The notes below the pieces were generated by a model. That model did not search any database. It was not told the DNA's origin and saw only the letters and a list, made by a program, of their open reading frames with translations. A DNA stretch of 55,945 bases, from assembly GCA_021769525.1 (NCBI GenBank), contig JAETSQ010000012.1:1-55945 (forward strand), in the 5' to 3' direction. The translations under genes and the position numbers were made by a program. This stretch comes from Oscillospiraceae bacterium (GTDB lineage: Bacteria; Bacillota; Clostridia; Oscillospirales; Ruminococcaceae). Of this stretch, positions 7,744-15,664 are shown one piece after another (within the stretch, counting starts at the first letter, position 1; each line of letters opens with the position of its first letter).

Positions 7744-8580
7744 TTGGCTAAGACCATTTTGATACTGCTGGATGCCTGCCGCTACGACATCGGCAGCGAA
7801 AACGCCGGCTACCTGGAACACCTCATCGATAACGGCCGGGGCGCCAAATACCGGGTGCGGGGGGAGCTGCCCTCCATGTCCCGCCCCATGTACGAGACCA
7901 GCCTCACCGGTCTCCCCTCCTCGGTCCACGGCATCACCAACAATCAGATCATCCGCCCCAGCCGCTTTCCCAACGTCTTTTCCCTCTGCCGGGAAAAGGG
8001 CCTCGTCACGGCGGCAGCGGCCTACCAGTGGATGAGCGAGCTCTACTCCCGCCCCGGCCGCTTCGACCCTCTGGCCGACCGGTTCCAGCTGGAGGGGGAG
8101 GGCTCCATCTGCCACGGCATCTTTTACTACGAAGACCAGTATCCCGATACCCATCTCTTTGGGGACGGGGAATTTTTGAGAAAGACCTACCACCCGGATT
8201 TCCTCCTGTTCCACTCCATGAACGTGGACTACTGGGGGCACCGGCGGGGCAGCGGCAGTCCGGAGTACGCCCAGGCGGTGGCCACCGTGATGGAGCACAT
8301 CGCCCAGCTGCTCCCCCCCTGGCTGGAGGAAGGCTGGCAGGTGGTCATCACCGCCGACCACGGCATGAACGCCATGGGGATGCACGGCGGCCCCACCCCG
8401 GACCAGCGCACCATCCCCCTGTATATCTTCAGCCCCCAGGTGGTACCCGGCCGCTTTGAGGAGGAGGAGATCTCCCAGCTGAACCTGGCCCCCCTCCTCT
8501 GCCGGCTGCTGGGCCTCGCGCCCGCCCGCGGAATGCGGGAGTACATTCAGGTCGCGCTGAAACGCGATGAAAAAAGGTGA
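7744..8580 (+). CDS. Alkaline-phosphatase-superfamily hydrolase, cytoplasmic
   Basis: This 278-residue protein has the full metal and nucleophile set of the nucleotide pyrophosphatase/phosphodiesterase and phosphonoacetate hydrolase branch. D10 lies in LLDACRYD, a likely Ser46 nucleophile in SMSRPMYETSLTG, Asp/His in NVDYWGH, Asp/His in TADHGMN, and His in GMHGG. It has no signal peptide, so it acts on a substrate inside the cell. The TTG at 7744 is chosen because aaaaaggag ends ten bases before it, while the GTG at 7735 is too close to that site. It lies between the binding protein and the permeases of one ABC importer, which suggests that it cleaves the imported compound, perhaps a phosphodiester or phosphonate (inference). 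Confidence 0.85.
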   Translation: MAKTILILLDACRYDIGSENAGYLEHLIDNGRGAKYRVRGELPSMSRPMYETSLTGLPSSVHGITNNQIIRPSRFPNVFSLCREKGLVTAAAAYQWMSELYSRPGRFDPLADRFQLEGEGSICHGIFYYEDQYPDTHLFGDGEFLRKTYHPDFLLFHSMNVDYWGHRRGSGSPEYAQAVATVMEHIAQLLPPWLEEGWQVVITADHGMNAMGMHGGPTPDQRTIPLYIFSPQVVPGRFEEEEISQLNLAPLLCRLLGLAPARGMREYIQVALKRDEKR

Positions 8581-8586
8581 ACGCTT

Positions 8587-9447
8587 ATGATCAAAAAAGC
8601 CAGTAACAAGTACCTGTACCTTCTGGCGCTGGTGCCCTTCCTCGTGGTGGCCCTGCTTTACGAGATCCTGCCCCTGGCGACTGTGATCTACAAGAGCTTC
8701 CTGCCCGATACCGGCGGAGCCTTCACGCTGGAAAACTACCAGACCATCGCCAGCAAGCTCCTCTACCGGAAGGCCATCATGAACAGCCTGAAGATCTCCC
8801 TGACCTCGGCCTTTGTGGGGATCGTCATCGCCTTCTTCGGGGCGCGGGCAGCCCACGAGCGCCCCGGCAAGATGAACCGGGCCTTTACCGCCGTGCTGAA
8901 CATGGTCTCCAACTTTGCCGGGATCCCCCTGGCCTTTGCCTACATGATCCTCCTGGGGAACACCGGGCTGATGGTGAACATCGGCAAGGAGCTGGGCATC
9001 TCCGCCCTGGCAAACTACGAGTTGTACACCATGAACGGCATGAGCCTCATCTACATCTACTTCCAGATCCCCCTTTCCACCCTGCTCCTCATCCCCGCCT
9101 TCGACGGGGTCCACAAGCAGTGGAAGGAGGCCTGCACCCTGCTGGGGGGCACCCCCGGAGTCTTTTGGCGCAAGATCGCCATCCCGGTGCTGATGCCCAG
9201 CATCCTGGCCACCTTCAGCGTCCTCTTCGCCAACGCTCTGGCGGCCTACGCCACCATCTACGCCCTGATGATGGACAACGTTGCCCTGCTGCCGGTGCAG
9301 ATCGCCGGGTGCTTCACCGGTGAGGTGCGCATCCGGGCCGGGCTGGGCGGGGCCCTCTCGGTGGTGATGATGGTGCTGATGCTCCTGATGATCCTCTTGA
9401 CCAACGCCATCAGCCGGCGGTTCCAGAAAGGAGGGGCCAGAAGATGA
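8587..9447 (+). CDS. ABC transporter permease, first subunit
   Basis: This 286-residue integral membrane protein has about six transmembrane segments, the first at residues 10-30. It carries the cytoplasmic EAA loop near residue 180 (EACTLLGGTPGVFWRKIAIP) that couples to the ATPase. It belongs to the binding-protein-dependent permease family used for iron, polyamine and phosphonate-like substrates. It starts six bases after the hydrolase stop and overlaps the second permease by four bases (ATGA), so translation is coupled. The substrate is that of the binding protein at 6391 and is unknown. Confidence 0.93.
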   Translation: MIKKASNKYLYLLALVPFLVVALLYEILPLATVIYKSFLPDTGGAFTLENYQTIASKLLYRKAIMNSLKISLTSAFVGIVIAFFGARAAHERPGKMNRAFTAVLNMVSNFAGIPLAFAYMILLGNTGLMVNIGKELGISALANYELYTMNGMSLIYIYFQIPLSTLLLIPAFDGVHKQWKEACTLLGGTPGVFWRKIAIPVLMPSILATFSVLFANALAAYATIYALMMDNVALLPVQIAGCFTGEVRIRAGLGGALSVVMMVLMLLMILLTNAISRRFQKGGARR

Positions 9448-10250
9448 AGGAGAAACGCGCTGCTCCCCTGGCGGTCATGCTGCTGGTGATGATCTACCTG
9501 CTCATCCCCCTGGCCGTCTCCATCGTGTACTCCCTCTTCCGCAAGTGGACGGGCGTCCTGCCGGAGGGCTTCCGGCTGGATAACTACATCGCGCTCTTCA
9601 CGGACGGGGAGTTCCTGGCCTCGGTGGGCCGGTCCATCGCCATGTGCATCGTCCCCATCGCCGCCACCATCGTCATCGTGCTGCTGGCACTCTTTGTTAC
9701 CACCATCTACTTCCCCAAGCTGGAAAAATATGTGCAGATCATCTGCATGATCCCTTACACCATCCAGGGCGTCATCCTGTCGGTGAGCATCCTCTCCCTG
9801 TATGTGGGCTCCCCCACCTTCCTTTCCAACCGGCTGCTGATGCTGATGGGGGCCTACTGCGTGGTCATCCTGCCCTACATCTACCAGGGCATCCGCAACG
9901 GGATGCGGGCGGTGCATATGCCCACCCTCATCGAGGCCGCCGAGATGCTGGGCGCCTCCAAGCTGTACGCCTTCTTCCGCGTGGTGGTGCCCAACATCCT
10001 TTCCGCCATCATCATCTCCTCCCTGCTGGCGGTGGGGATCATCTTCGGCGACTATGTGCTCATCCGCAACCTGGCGGGCACCTCCGCCCCCAATATGCAG
10101 ATCTACCTTTACCAGACGATGAAGCACGACAGCACCATGGCCAGCGCGGTCTTTGTCATCATCATGCTGACCACCTTTATCATCACCCTCCTGGTGCTGC
10201 TCCTGCAGAACAAGGATACCAAGAGACGCCAGCAACAAGTAAAGGAGTAA
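9444..10250 (+). CDS. ABC transporter permease, second subunit
   Basis: This 268-residue permease is the partner of the preceding one. The first transmembrane helix spans about residues 8-27 and the EAA loop is EAAEMLGASKLYAFFRVVVP. About six helices are visible. Its start overlaps the stop of the first permease by four bases, and the ATPase gene follows after six bases. The arrangement permease-permease-ATPase downstream of a binding protein describes a complete type I ABC importer. Confidence 0.93.
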   Translation: MKEKRAAPLAVMLLVMIYLLIPLAVSIVYSLFRKWTGVLPEGFRLDNYIALFTDGEFLASVGRSIAMCIVPIAATIVIVLLALFVTTIYFPKLEKYVQIICMIPYTIQGVILSVSILSLYVGSPTFLSNRLLMLMGAYCVVILPYIYQGIRNGMRAVHMPTLIEAAEMLGASKLYAFFRVVVPNILSAIIISSLLAVGIIFGDYVLIRNLAGTSAPNMQIYLYQTMKHDSTMASAVFVIIMLTTFIITLLVLLLQNKDTKRRQQQVKE

Positions 10251-10256
10251 GGGATC

Positions 10257-11270
10257 ATGGGATATATCCACTTTGAGAACATACATAAGGATTTCGGACA
10301 GAACAAGGTCCTGAAGGGCATCACCATGGATGTGGAGCGGGGCCACTTGGTGACCCTGCTGGGGCCCTCCGGCTGCGGCAAGAGCACCCTGCTGCGGTGC
10401 CTGGCCGGCCTGGAGGAGGTCACCAGCGGCACCGTCAGCCTGGACGGCAAGGACATCACCCACGTGAACCCCAGGGACCGGGGCATCGGCATGGTGTTCC
10501 AGCAGTACAGCCTCTTCCCCAACATGAGCGTGGCCCAGAACGTGGCCTTCGGCCTGAACATGAAGAAGGTCCCCAAGGACACTATCTCCCGCAAGGTCGC
10601 GGAGATCCTGAAGATCGTGGGGCTGGAGGACAAGGCGGAGCAGTACCCCAACCAGCTTTCCGGCGGCCAGCAGCAGCGTGTTGCCCTGGCCCGCGCCATC
10701 GTCACCGAGCCCAAGGTGCTGCTGCTGGATGAGCCCCTCAGCGCCATCGACGCCAAGCTCCGCCGCAATCTCCAGGTGGAGATCCGCCGCATCCAGCAGG
10801 ATTTCGGCATGACCACCATCTTCGTCACCCACGACCAGGACGAGGCCATGGTGATGTCCGACGTCATCCACCTCTTCCACAACGGCCTCATCGAGCAGTC
10901 CGGCACCCCCACCGAGATGTACACCCAGCCGGTGTCCAAATTCGCCGCCAGCTTTATCGGCAACTACAACATCCTTTCCGCCGCCGATTTCCAGAAGGCC
11001 AGCGGCGAGGCGGTGGACTGCGCCGATGTAGCCATCCGCCCGGAGATCGTCCGCATCAACCTGGAGGTGGCCGACGAGAGCAAGCGGTTCCACATGGAGG
11101 GCGAGGTGGTCAACAGCCTTTCCCACGGCAACCTGATGCGCTATACCATCCTCTGTGGCGGGGTGGAGATCAACGCGGACATCATGTTTGAAAAGAGCCA
11201 TCTGCTGGAGATCGGCCAGAAGGTGCGGCTCTCCATCCGCAAGACCAACGTCATCCTGCTCAATTCCTAA
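10257..11270 (+). CDS. ABC transporter ATP-binding protein
   Basis: This 337-residue ATPase has Walker A GPSGCGKST near residue 36, the signature LSGGQQQR, Walker B VLLLDEP, and the switch histidine in FVTHDQDEA. After residue 240 comes a TOBE-type regulatory domain, as in PotA, FbpC and UgpC. It energises the two permeases directly upstream. It is the last gene of the operon, and a GC-rich hairpin lies 16 bases after its stop. Substrate specificity cannot be read from this subunit. Confidence 0.95.
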   Translation: MGYIHFENIHKDFGQNKVLKGITMDVERGHLVTLLGPSGCGKSTLLRCLAGLEEVTSGTVSLDGKDITHVNPRDRGIGMVFQQYSLFPNMSVAQNVAFGLNMKKVPKDTISRKVAEILKIVGLEDKAEQYPNQLSGGQQQRVALARAIVTEPKVLLLDEPLSAIDAKLRRNLQVEIRRIQQDFGMTTIFVTHDQDEAMVMSDVIHLFHNGLIEQSGTPTEMYTQPVSKFAASFIGNYNILSAADFQKASGEAVDCADVAIRPEIVRINLEVADESKRFHMEGEVVNSLSHGNLMRYTILCGGVEINADIMFEKSHLLEIGQKVRLSIRKTNVILLNS

Positions 11271-11286
11271 GCGAAGCATAAGGAAC

Positions 11287-11312
11287 CGGCCCGCAGGTTT
11301 TTCTGCGGGCCG
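11287..11312 (+). terminator. Hairpin at the end of the importer operon
   Basis: Ten-bp stem cggcccgcag / ctgcgggccg with a 6-base loop, 16 bases after the ATPase stop. The following ctttgcg is a poor T-run. Confidence 0.55.
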
Positions 11313-11439
11313 CTTTGCGCCCGGCGGCAGGGGAAGGAAAAACCCTGACCGCCGCTCCAGCCAAAAAATGCCTCCACAGCTTGGACAAATTTACTAAAAC
11401 TAAATCTCGTCAAAAATCTAACGTCCTACATTCTGCCGA

Positions 11440-11468
11440 TTGCAAAAACCCTGATTCCCCCGTATAAT
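11440..11468 (+). promoter_or_regulatory. Consensus sigma-A promoter
   Basis: ttgcaa (11440-11445), 17-base spacer, tataat (11463-11468). Transcription should start near 11475, exactly where a long stem begins. It is 238 bases upstream of the kinase start, so it may serve a small RNA rather than the kinase. Confidence 0.75.
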
Positions 11469-11473
11469 AAAGG

Positions 11474-11576
11474 TGCGGCAAACAAGCGGAACCCCTCATC
11501 CGCTGCCGCATCGTTTTACTTTCTTTCTTTTCTTTGCAACACGACCCCGCGTCCTTCCGGCGCGGGGTCGTGTTGC
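11474..11576 (+). ncRNA. Candidate structured small RNA (or long leader of the kinase gene)
   Basis: The predicted transcript opens with a bulged hairpin: tgcggca (11474-11480) pairs with tgccgca (11504-11510), and gcgga pairs with tccgc inside. A U-rich single-stranded stretch follows (11511-11535). A perfect 16-bp stem, gcaacacgaccccgcg with its complement (11536-11551 and 11561-11576), closes it. No open reading frame with a ribosome site is present. No known RNA family was recognised. Confidence 0.4.
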
Positions 11577-11672
11577 GTTCCCGATGCGGGAGCGGCAGCC
11601 CAGATCGGCTTTAACTCCTCTCTTTGCCACGCCCGGAAATGGATGAGCCTGGCCTTTTATCCTTCTATATGG

Positions 11673-11678
11673 TACAAT
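11673..11678 (+). promoter_or_regulatory. Extended -10 element upstream of the kinase
   Basis: tggtacaat gives a TG-extended -10 (tacaat at 11673-11678) 27 bases before the kinase start. No good -35 is visible. Confidence 0.45.
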
Positions 11679-11705
11679 GGAAAAAACGGCAGAGGGGTGT
11701 TTTTT

Positions 11706-12674
11706 ATGCCAAAGCAGGTCCTGCTCCTGGGGGGGCTTCTGATGGATAAGTACGTCGTGGTGGGGAGCTATCCCGGCCGGGGGGAGGATACCCTCATCAC
11801 GCGGGAGTTCCGGAAGGTGGGGGGCTGCCCCTACAACGTGGCCAGGACCCTCCGGAACCTGGGGGTGGAGCCGGTGCTGTATTCCGCCCTCAGCGATGAC
11901 GAAATGGGCCGGGAGCTGGCCCGGACCGTGGAGCGGGAGGGGCTGGACCAAAGCGCCCTCTACCCCCTTCCGGGGGAAGCCGCCGGTTACTGTATGATCG
12001 TTCTGGACGGGGAAGGGGAGCGCACCTTCTTCACCTTCCGAGGGTGCGAGGGCCACTTTGACCCCCGCCGGGTGCCGGAGACCGTGAAGGCGGAGGCCGC
12101 CGCGGTCTTTGTCACCGGCATCTACCTGCTGTACCCCGGCTGGTCGGAAAAGGCGGTGGACTTCCTGGAGGAGATGGCGGAGGCCGGAAAACCCATCCTC
12201 TTTGACCCCGGCCCCCTGCTGGGGGAGATGGACCCTTCCCTCCTCCGCCGGGTGCTGGAGATCGCCACCATACTCACCCCCAACCGCGGGGAGCGGGAGG
12301 AGCTGGAGCAGCGCCTGGGGATCCCCAGCCTGCCGGAGTGGGGCTTTGCCCGGCGGCTCGTCTGCCTGGCGGAGACCCGCGGGGGCCGGGGAGCCACCCT
12401 CTACACTCCGGGGCACCGGGAAGAGATCCCCGCCTTTCCCGCCCAGGTGGTGGACACCACCGGCGCCGGGGACAGCTTTGCCGGGGGACTGCTGGCGGGG
12501 CTGCTGGCGGACGAGGCCCCCGGCCGGGCCGCCCGGATCGCCGGCGCCTGCGGGGCCCTCACCACCGAGGTCATCGGCGCCCACCCCTCCTTTGGCTGGG
12601 AGGAGGTCCGGGAGCGGCTGGGGCAAGGCCTCAGCCCGTCCGGCGGCGGAGGTAATCGGCCAGGAGGTCGATGA
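11706..12674 (+). CDS. PfkB-family carbohydrate/nucleoside kinase
   Basis: This 322-residue protein is a ribokinase-like (PfkB) kinase that phosphorylates a sugar or nucleoside with ATP. The first signature is seen at FRKVGGCPYNVARTLRNLG, and the second, with the catalytic aspartate, at DTTGAGDSFAGGLLAG. The substrate cannot be told from sequence. The ATG at 11706 was chosen because a purine-rich site (agaggggtg) precedes it, while the upstream in-frame ATG at 11643 has none and would add non-family residues. Its 3' end overlaps that of the convergent Spo0A-like gene by 44 bases. The last 15 residues are low-complexity and probably non-essential. Confidence 0.9.
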   Translation: MPKQVLLLGGLLMDKYVVVGSYPGRGEDTLITREFRKVGGCPYNVARTLRNLGVEPVLYSALSDDEMGRELARTVEREGLDQSALYPLPGEAAGYCMIVLDGEGERTFFTFRGCEGHFDPRRVPETVKAEAAAVFVTGIYLLYPGWSEKAVDFLEEMAEAGKPILFDPGPLLGEMDPSLLRRVLEIATILTPNRGEREELEQRLGIPSLPEWGFARRLVCLAETRGGRGATLYTPGHREEIPAFPAQVVDTTGAGDSFAGGLLAGLLADEAPGRAARIAGACGALTTEVIGAHPSFGWEEVRERLGQGLSPSGGGGNRPGGR

Positions 12675-13134
12675 AATCCTTGGTGACCGGGCGGTTGCGG
12701 AAGGGGAGCCCCATGAGCTTTTCCATCTGCTCCTTGCCGCCGTTTTTCCACCCGGCGATGATAGCCATGCGCATATTCTTCTGGATGCTGTTGGGGGTGG
12801 CGTGGTAGACCTCCCCCACCAGGGGGTAGAGGTCATCGATGACGTTGAGGAGGCGGTTTTCGTCCTCCACGGCGAAGTTGATGGCGGTGCCAAGCTGATG
12901 GAACCCCAAGCAGGTTCCGGGGATCATCAGGTACCGGAGCAGGTCCTCCGCGGTGACGGCAGGGCCCTGGGCCGGGGAGGCATTGCCGATGGTGGCCTCC
13001 ACCTGGGCCCCCAGGCTGCAGCCGGTGCTCTGCTCCACCAGCTCCCCCAGACTCAGGCCGGAATGCTCCACCTGTCTGCCAAGAGACGGGCCGAATCCCT
13101 TCGTACGCTCCCGGAAAGTTTCTTTTGTCGCCAT
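12631..13134 (-). CDS. Spo0A C-terminal-domain protein without receiver domain
   Basis: This 167-residue protein has, from about residue 64 on, the DNA-binding domain of the sporulation regulator Spo0A. Matching segments are LLRYLMIPGTCLGFHQLGTAI, VIDDLYPLVGEVYHATPNSIQKNMRMAI and the final KDFIDLLADYLRR. The usual phospho-acceptor receiver domain is absent, and the 60-residue N-terminal part matches nothing recognised. The ATG at 13134 is preceded by aggagg. It could be a phosphorylation-independent relative of Spo0A that binds similar sites, or a domain with another DNA target. It is transcribed towards the PfkB kinase and their coding ends overlap. Confidence 0.85.
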   Translation of the reverse strand: MATKETFRERTKGFGPSLGRQVEHSGLSLGELVEQSTGCSLGAQVEATIGNASPAQGPAVTAEDLLRYLMIPGTCLGFHQLGTAINFAVEDENRLLNVIDDLYPLVGEVYHATPNSIQKNMRMAIIAGWKNGGKEQMEKLMGLPFRNRPVTKDFIDLLADYLRRRTG

Positions 13135-13427
13135 ATTCTGTCGATCCTCCTGCAAAAATGATGAGATTTCTGAGGAACCTTCCAATTTAGTCAAAAAATT
13201 CCTCATAATAATAAGATTACCGCAAAAATCGCCGCTTTAAAAATTAGTGACCAAAAGAGAATGTTTCTGAAAGAAAAAAACTTCAAATCGCAGAAAATCG
13301 ATAAAACCCACTCCAAGCCGCCCCCTTTCGCCCCTCCCTGTACAGCGATGGGAGATGGGATCTCTACGTCTGTGAAGGGAGTCAGACTGTCGAAAGACTA
13401 TATCCCAGGAGCAGGGCTTTGCGTTCC

Positions 13428-13558
13428 CCACGGGGGAAAAAGTGTGAAAAGGGGGGCGGATGAGCCCCCCTTTTCGCGTAGAGCGACCGTAGGGAGCGGA
13501 TAACCCGCCGCAGCGCTCCTTCAGCTCGTCGATATTTTATATCGACGAGCTGAAGGAG
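13428..13558 (+). repeat. Hairpin-ended dispersed repeat, copy 1
   Basis: A core (13428-13515) begins ccacgggggaaaaagtgtga and includes cgcgtagagcga and gcggataac. It is nearly identical to 55511-55596. It is followed by a perfect 20-bp stem with a 3-base loop (13516-13535 and 13539-13558) and a T-run. The stem sequence is unrelated to that of the other copy, but its place is the same. It probably ends transcription on the plus strand. Confidence 0.8.
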
Positions 13559-13591
13559 TTTTACGATTTTGTAAATTGTATTTCCAGGTGG

Positions 13592-13620
13592 TTGACTGTT
13601 AAAACATAGCGTGCTATATT
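13592..13620 (+). promoter_or_regulatory. Promoter of the marR operon with operator-like palindrome
   Basis: ttgact (13592-13597), 17-base spacer, tatatt (13615-13620). The inverted repeat atagc-gt-gctat (13606-13617) overlaps the -10 and is a plausible site for autorepression by the MarR protein. Confidence 0.65.
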
Positions 13621-13704
13621 TGGTAGGCACGGTTTTTTCGGGTCCGGACGGGACGCCGCCCGGACCCGGAGGGGCCGGAGGGAAAGGAGACGGAGAACAG
13701 CGAC

Positions 13705-14241
13705 ATGAGCAGTGAAAACAACTGGCTGGCCGATGGGAGCGTCGGGCCGAGGATGGGGTTCCTGCGCCTTTGCAAAGCCCTCCACCGCTCCTTGCAGGAC
13801 GGCATCGACCGGAGCCTCCGCCAGATGGGGGTGGACCTGACCACCTCCCAGCTGGATGTCCTCCTCTGCATCGCCCAGGGCTGCGGCAGGCCGGTGAACC
13901 AGAGGGACATCGAGGAGGAGCTGCGGCTCACCAACCCCACCGTCACCGGCATCCTCAAGCGGCTGGAGCGCAAGGGCTTTGTCACCCGCACCGTGGGCAG
14001 CCGGGACCGCCGGTACAAGGAGGTACGCCTCACCGAAAAATGCGCATTGTTGGGAGAGCAGCTCCATCCCTCCGCCCAGGAGATGCTGGGCGGGATGTTC
14101 CGGGGCTTCACCCCGGAAGAATTTGACACCCTGAACCGGCTGCTCCGGCGGCTGGTGGCAAACTGCAGGCAGATCAGCCAGGAGGAAGCGGAGGCCCCGG
14201 CCCAGGCGGTCACCGCCTGTCCATCGGGCGCAGCCCGATGA
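13705..14241 (+). CDS. MarR-family transcriptional regulator
   Basis: This 178-residue protein has the MarR winged-helix fold. SQLDVLLCIAQGCGRPVNQRDIEEEL leads to the recognition helix in TNPTVTGILKRLERKGFV, and the wing is TRTVGSRDRRYKEVRLTEK. Such dimeric repressors commonly sense small molecules or drugs and control an adjacent efflux gene. Here the next two genes in the same direction form an RND efflux pair, so it is the likely local regulator. A palindrome over its promoter suggests autoregulation. Its C-terminal tail, rich in Glu and Ala, is longer than usual. Confidence 0.92.
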   Translation: MSSENNWLADGSVGPRMGFLRLCKALHRSLQDGIDRSLRQMGVDLTTSQLDVLLCIAQGCGRPVNQRDIEEELRLTNPTVTGILKRLERKGFVTRTVGSRDRRYKEVRLTEKCALLGEQLHPSAQEMLGGMFRGFTPEEFDTLNRLLRRLVANCRQISQEEAEAPAQAVTACPSGAAR

Positions 14242-14293
14242 GCCCTTTGCCGGCGTAGAAGAACGATCGCGATAGAAAACGGAGGAAGATGCT

Positions 14294-15652
14294 ATGAAGC
14301 AACGTGAGAAGATGGGAAAACGTCTTGCCGCCCTGGCCGTGTCGGCGGCCCTGACGCTGGCGGCAGGCTGCGGCGGCCCCGGCCTGCCGGCGGGAGCCCC
14401 GGCGGAGGAGCCCAAGGCCATCGAGGTGCGGACCACCTCCGCCGGCTACGGCACCATCGACCGCCAGACCGAATTCGTGGGCCGGGTGGAGGCGGCGGAG
14501 AGCATCAAGGTCTACGCCACCTCCCAGGCCAAGGTGCTGGAGACCTACGCCGTCCCCGGCCAGCACGTGGAAAAGGGGCAGCTCCTCTTTGAGCTGGATA
14601 CCGAGAACCTGGAGACCATGGCGGAGACCGCCCGCCTCCAGTACGAGGCCGCCGTCTCCGGCGCCAACACCACCATCATCCAGTCCAAAAACGCCTACGA
14701 CAGCGCCGGGGATATGTACAGCACCCTCAAGGACAGCCGGGACGCCATCGAGGACGCCTACGAGGCCGCCCAGCGGAACCTGAACCAGGCCAACGCCGCC
14801 CTCAAGGCCGCCCAGGATGCGGGAACCATCGGGGAGGAGCTGGCGAAGCTGCAAAAAGCCCAGGTGACCGCCCAGATGGCCTACGAGCAGGCCAAAAACG
14901 CCTACATCCAGAACTACGACAAGCTGGATGAGCAGGTAAGGAGCTCCCTCAAGAGCCTGGTCACCGCGCGGGATACATACAAGAACACCAAGGGGGACGA
15001 GGAAGAGGGCATCACCGGCACGGTCCAGAGCCAGATCGACCTGGCTAAGATCAGCTACGACAACGCCGTAAAGTCCTTAAGCGAGGCCAAGGTCTACGCC
15101 CCGGTCTCCGGCATCGTTTCCGCCAGGAACGTCTCCGCCAGCGATATGGCCTCCCCCGGCGCCCCCGCCTACATCATCGACCAGGACAACACCGCTCCCA
15201 TGATCGCCTTCAACCTCTCGGAGGACGGGGCCAACGCCCTCTCGGTGGGCTCCCCGGTGACGGTGAGCTACAACGGCCGGGATTATTCCGCCCAGATCAC
15301 CGAGCTTTCCAACACCGCCAACCCCCAGACCGGCCTCTACGCCGCCAAGGCCCAGACCGATGAGCCCCTGGGCACCAGCCGTTCCGGCGGGGTGGTGAAG
15401 GTGAAGGCCAGCACCGCCAAGGCGGAAAACGCCCTCCTGCTGCCCCTGGAGCTCTTGGAGTACGACGAGAACCAGCCCTTCGTCTACGTCTACCGGGACG
15501 ACACCGCGGTGCGGGTGGACGTCACCGTCGGCATCTCCTCGGCGGAGGAGGTGGTCATCCTCTCCGGCCTCAGCCCCGATGACCAGATCATCACCACCTG
15601 GCACCCGGACCTGAAGGACGGGGCCGCGGTGACCCTGGCCGCTGAAAAGTAA
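14294..15652 (+). CDS. RND efflux membrane-fusion (adaptor) lipoprotein
   Basis: This 452-residue protein is a periplasmic-adaptor-type subunit. It starts with a lipoprotein signal (LAVSAALTLAAGC). A first barrel-sandwich half follows (VLETYAVPGQHVEKGQLLFELD), then an alpha-helical hairpin of about 130 residues rich in Ala, Gln and Lys (roughly residues 110-250). The second sandwich half is AKVYAPVSGIVSARNVS, and a beta-barrel and membrane-proximal domain complete it. It pairs with the RND transporter that starts 12 bases downstream. The ribosome site ggagg precedes the start. No outer-membrane channel gene is next to it, as expected for a cell without an outer membrane. Confidence 0.92.
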   Translation: MKQREKMGKRLAALAVSAALTLAAGCGGPGLPAGAPAEEPKAIEVRTTSAGYGTIDRQTEFVGRVEAAESIKVYATSQAKVLETYAVPGQHVEKGQLLFELDTENLETMAETARLQYEAAVSGANTTIIQSKNAYDSAGDMYSTLKDSRDAIEDAYEAAQRNLNQANAALKAAQDAGTIGEELAKLQKAQVTAQMAYEQAKNAYIQNYDKLDEQVRSSLKSLVTARDTYKNTKGDEEEGITGTVQSQIDLAKISYDNAVKSLSEAKVYAPVSGIVSARNVSASDMASPGAPAYIIDQDNTAPMIAFNLSEDGANALSVGSPVTVSYNGRDYSAQITELSNTANPQTGLYAAKAQTDEPLGTSRSGGVVKVKASTAKAENALLLPLELLEYDENQPFVYVYRDDTAVRVDVTVGISSAEEVVILSGLSPDDQIITTWHPDLKDGAAVTLAAEK

Positions 15653-15664
15653 GGGGGGATCAGA

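Larger units (their letters stand above)
11271..11705. other. Intergenic region holding a promoter and candidate small RNA
   Basis: No open gene is visible. The region holds the operon-end hairpin (11287-11312), a consensus promoter (11440-11468), two stable hairpins (11474-11510 and 11536-11576) and the probable promoter of the sugar kinase. The stretch 11380-11440 is AT-rich compared with its surroundings. Confidence 0.6.
13135..13704. other. Intergenic region with a hairpin-ended repeat and the marR promoter
   Basis: No gene was found. 13135-13330 is AT-rich and without recognisable elements. 13428-13558 is a copy of the repeat also found at 55509-55641. The marR promoter and its operator-like palindrome lie at 13592-13620. 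Confidence 0.6.

Noticed and set aside
13382-13630. Small minus-strand open frames in both hairpin-ended repeats encoding similar peptides (SLYAKRGAH)
   Set aside because: The similarity follows from the DNA repeat itself; there is no ribosome site and the frames run through the hairpins.
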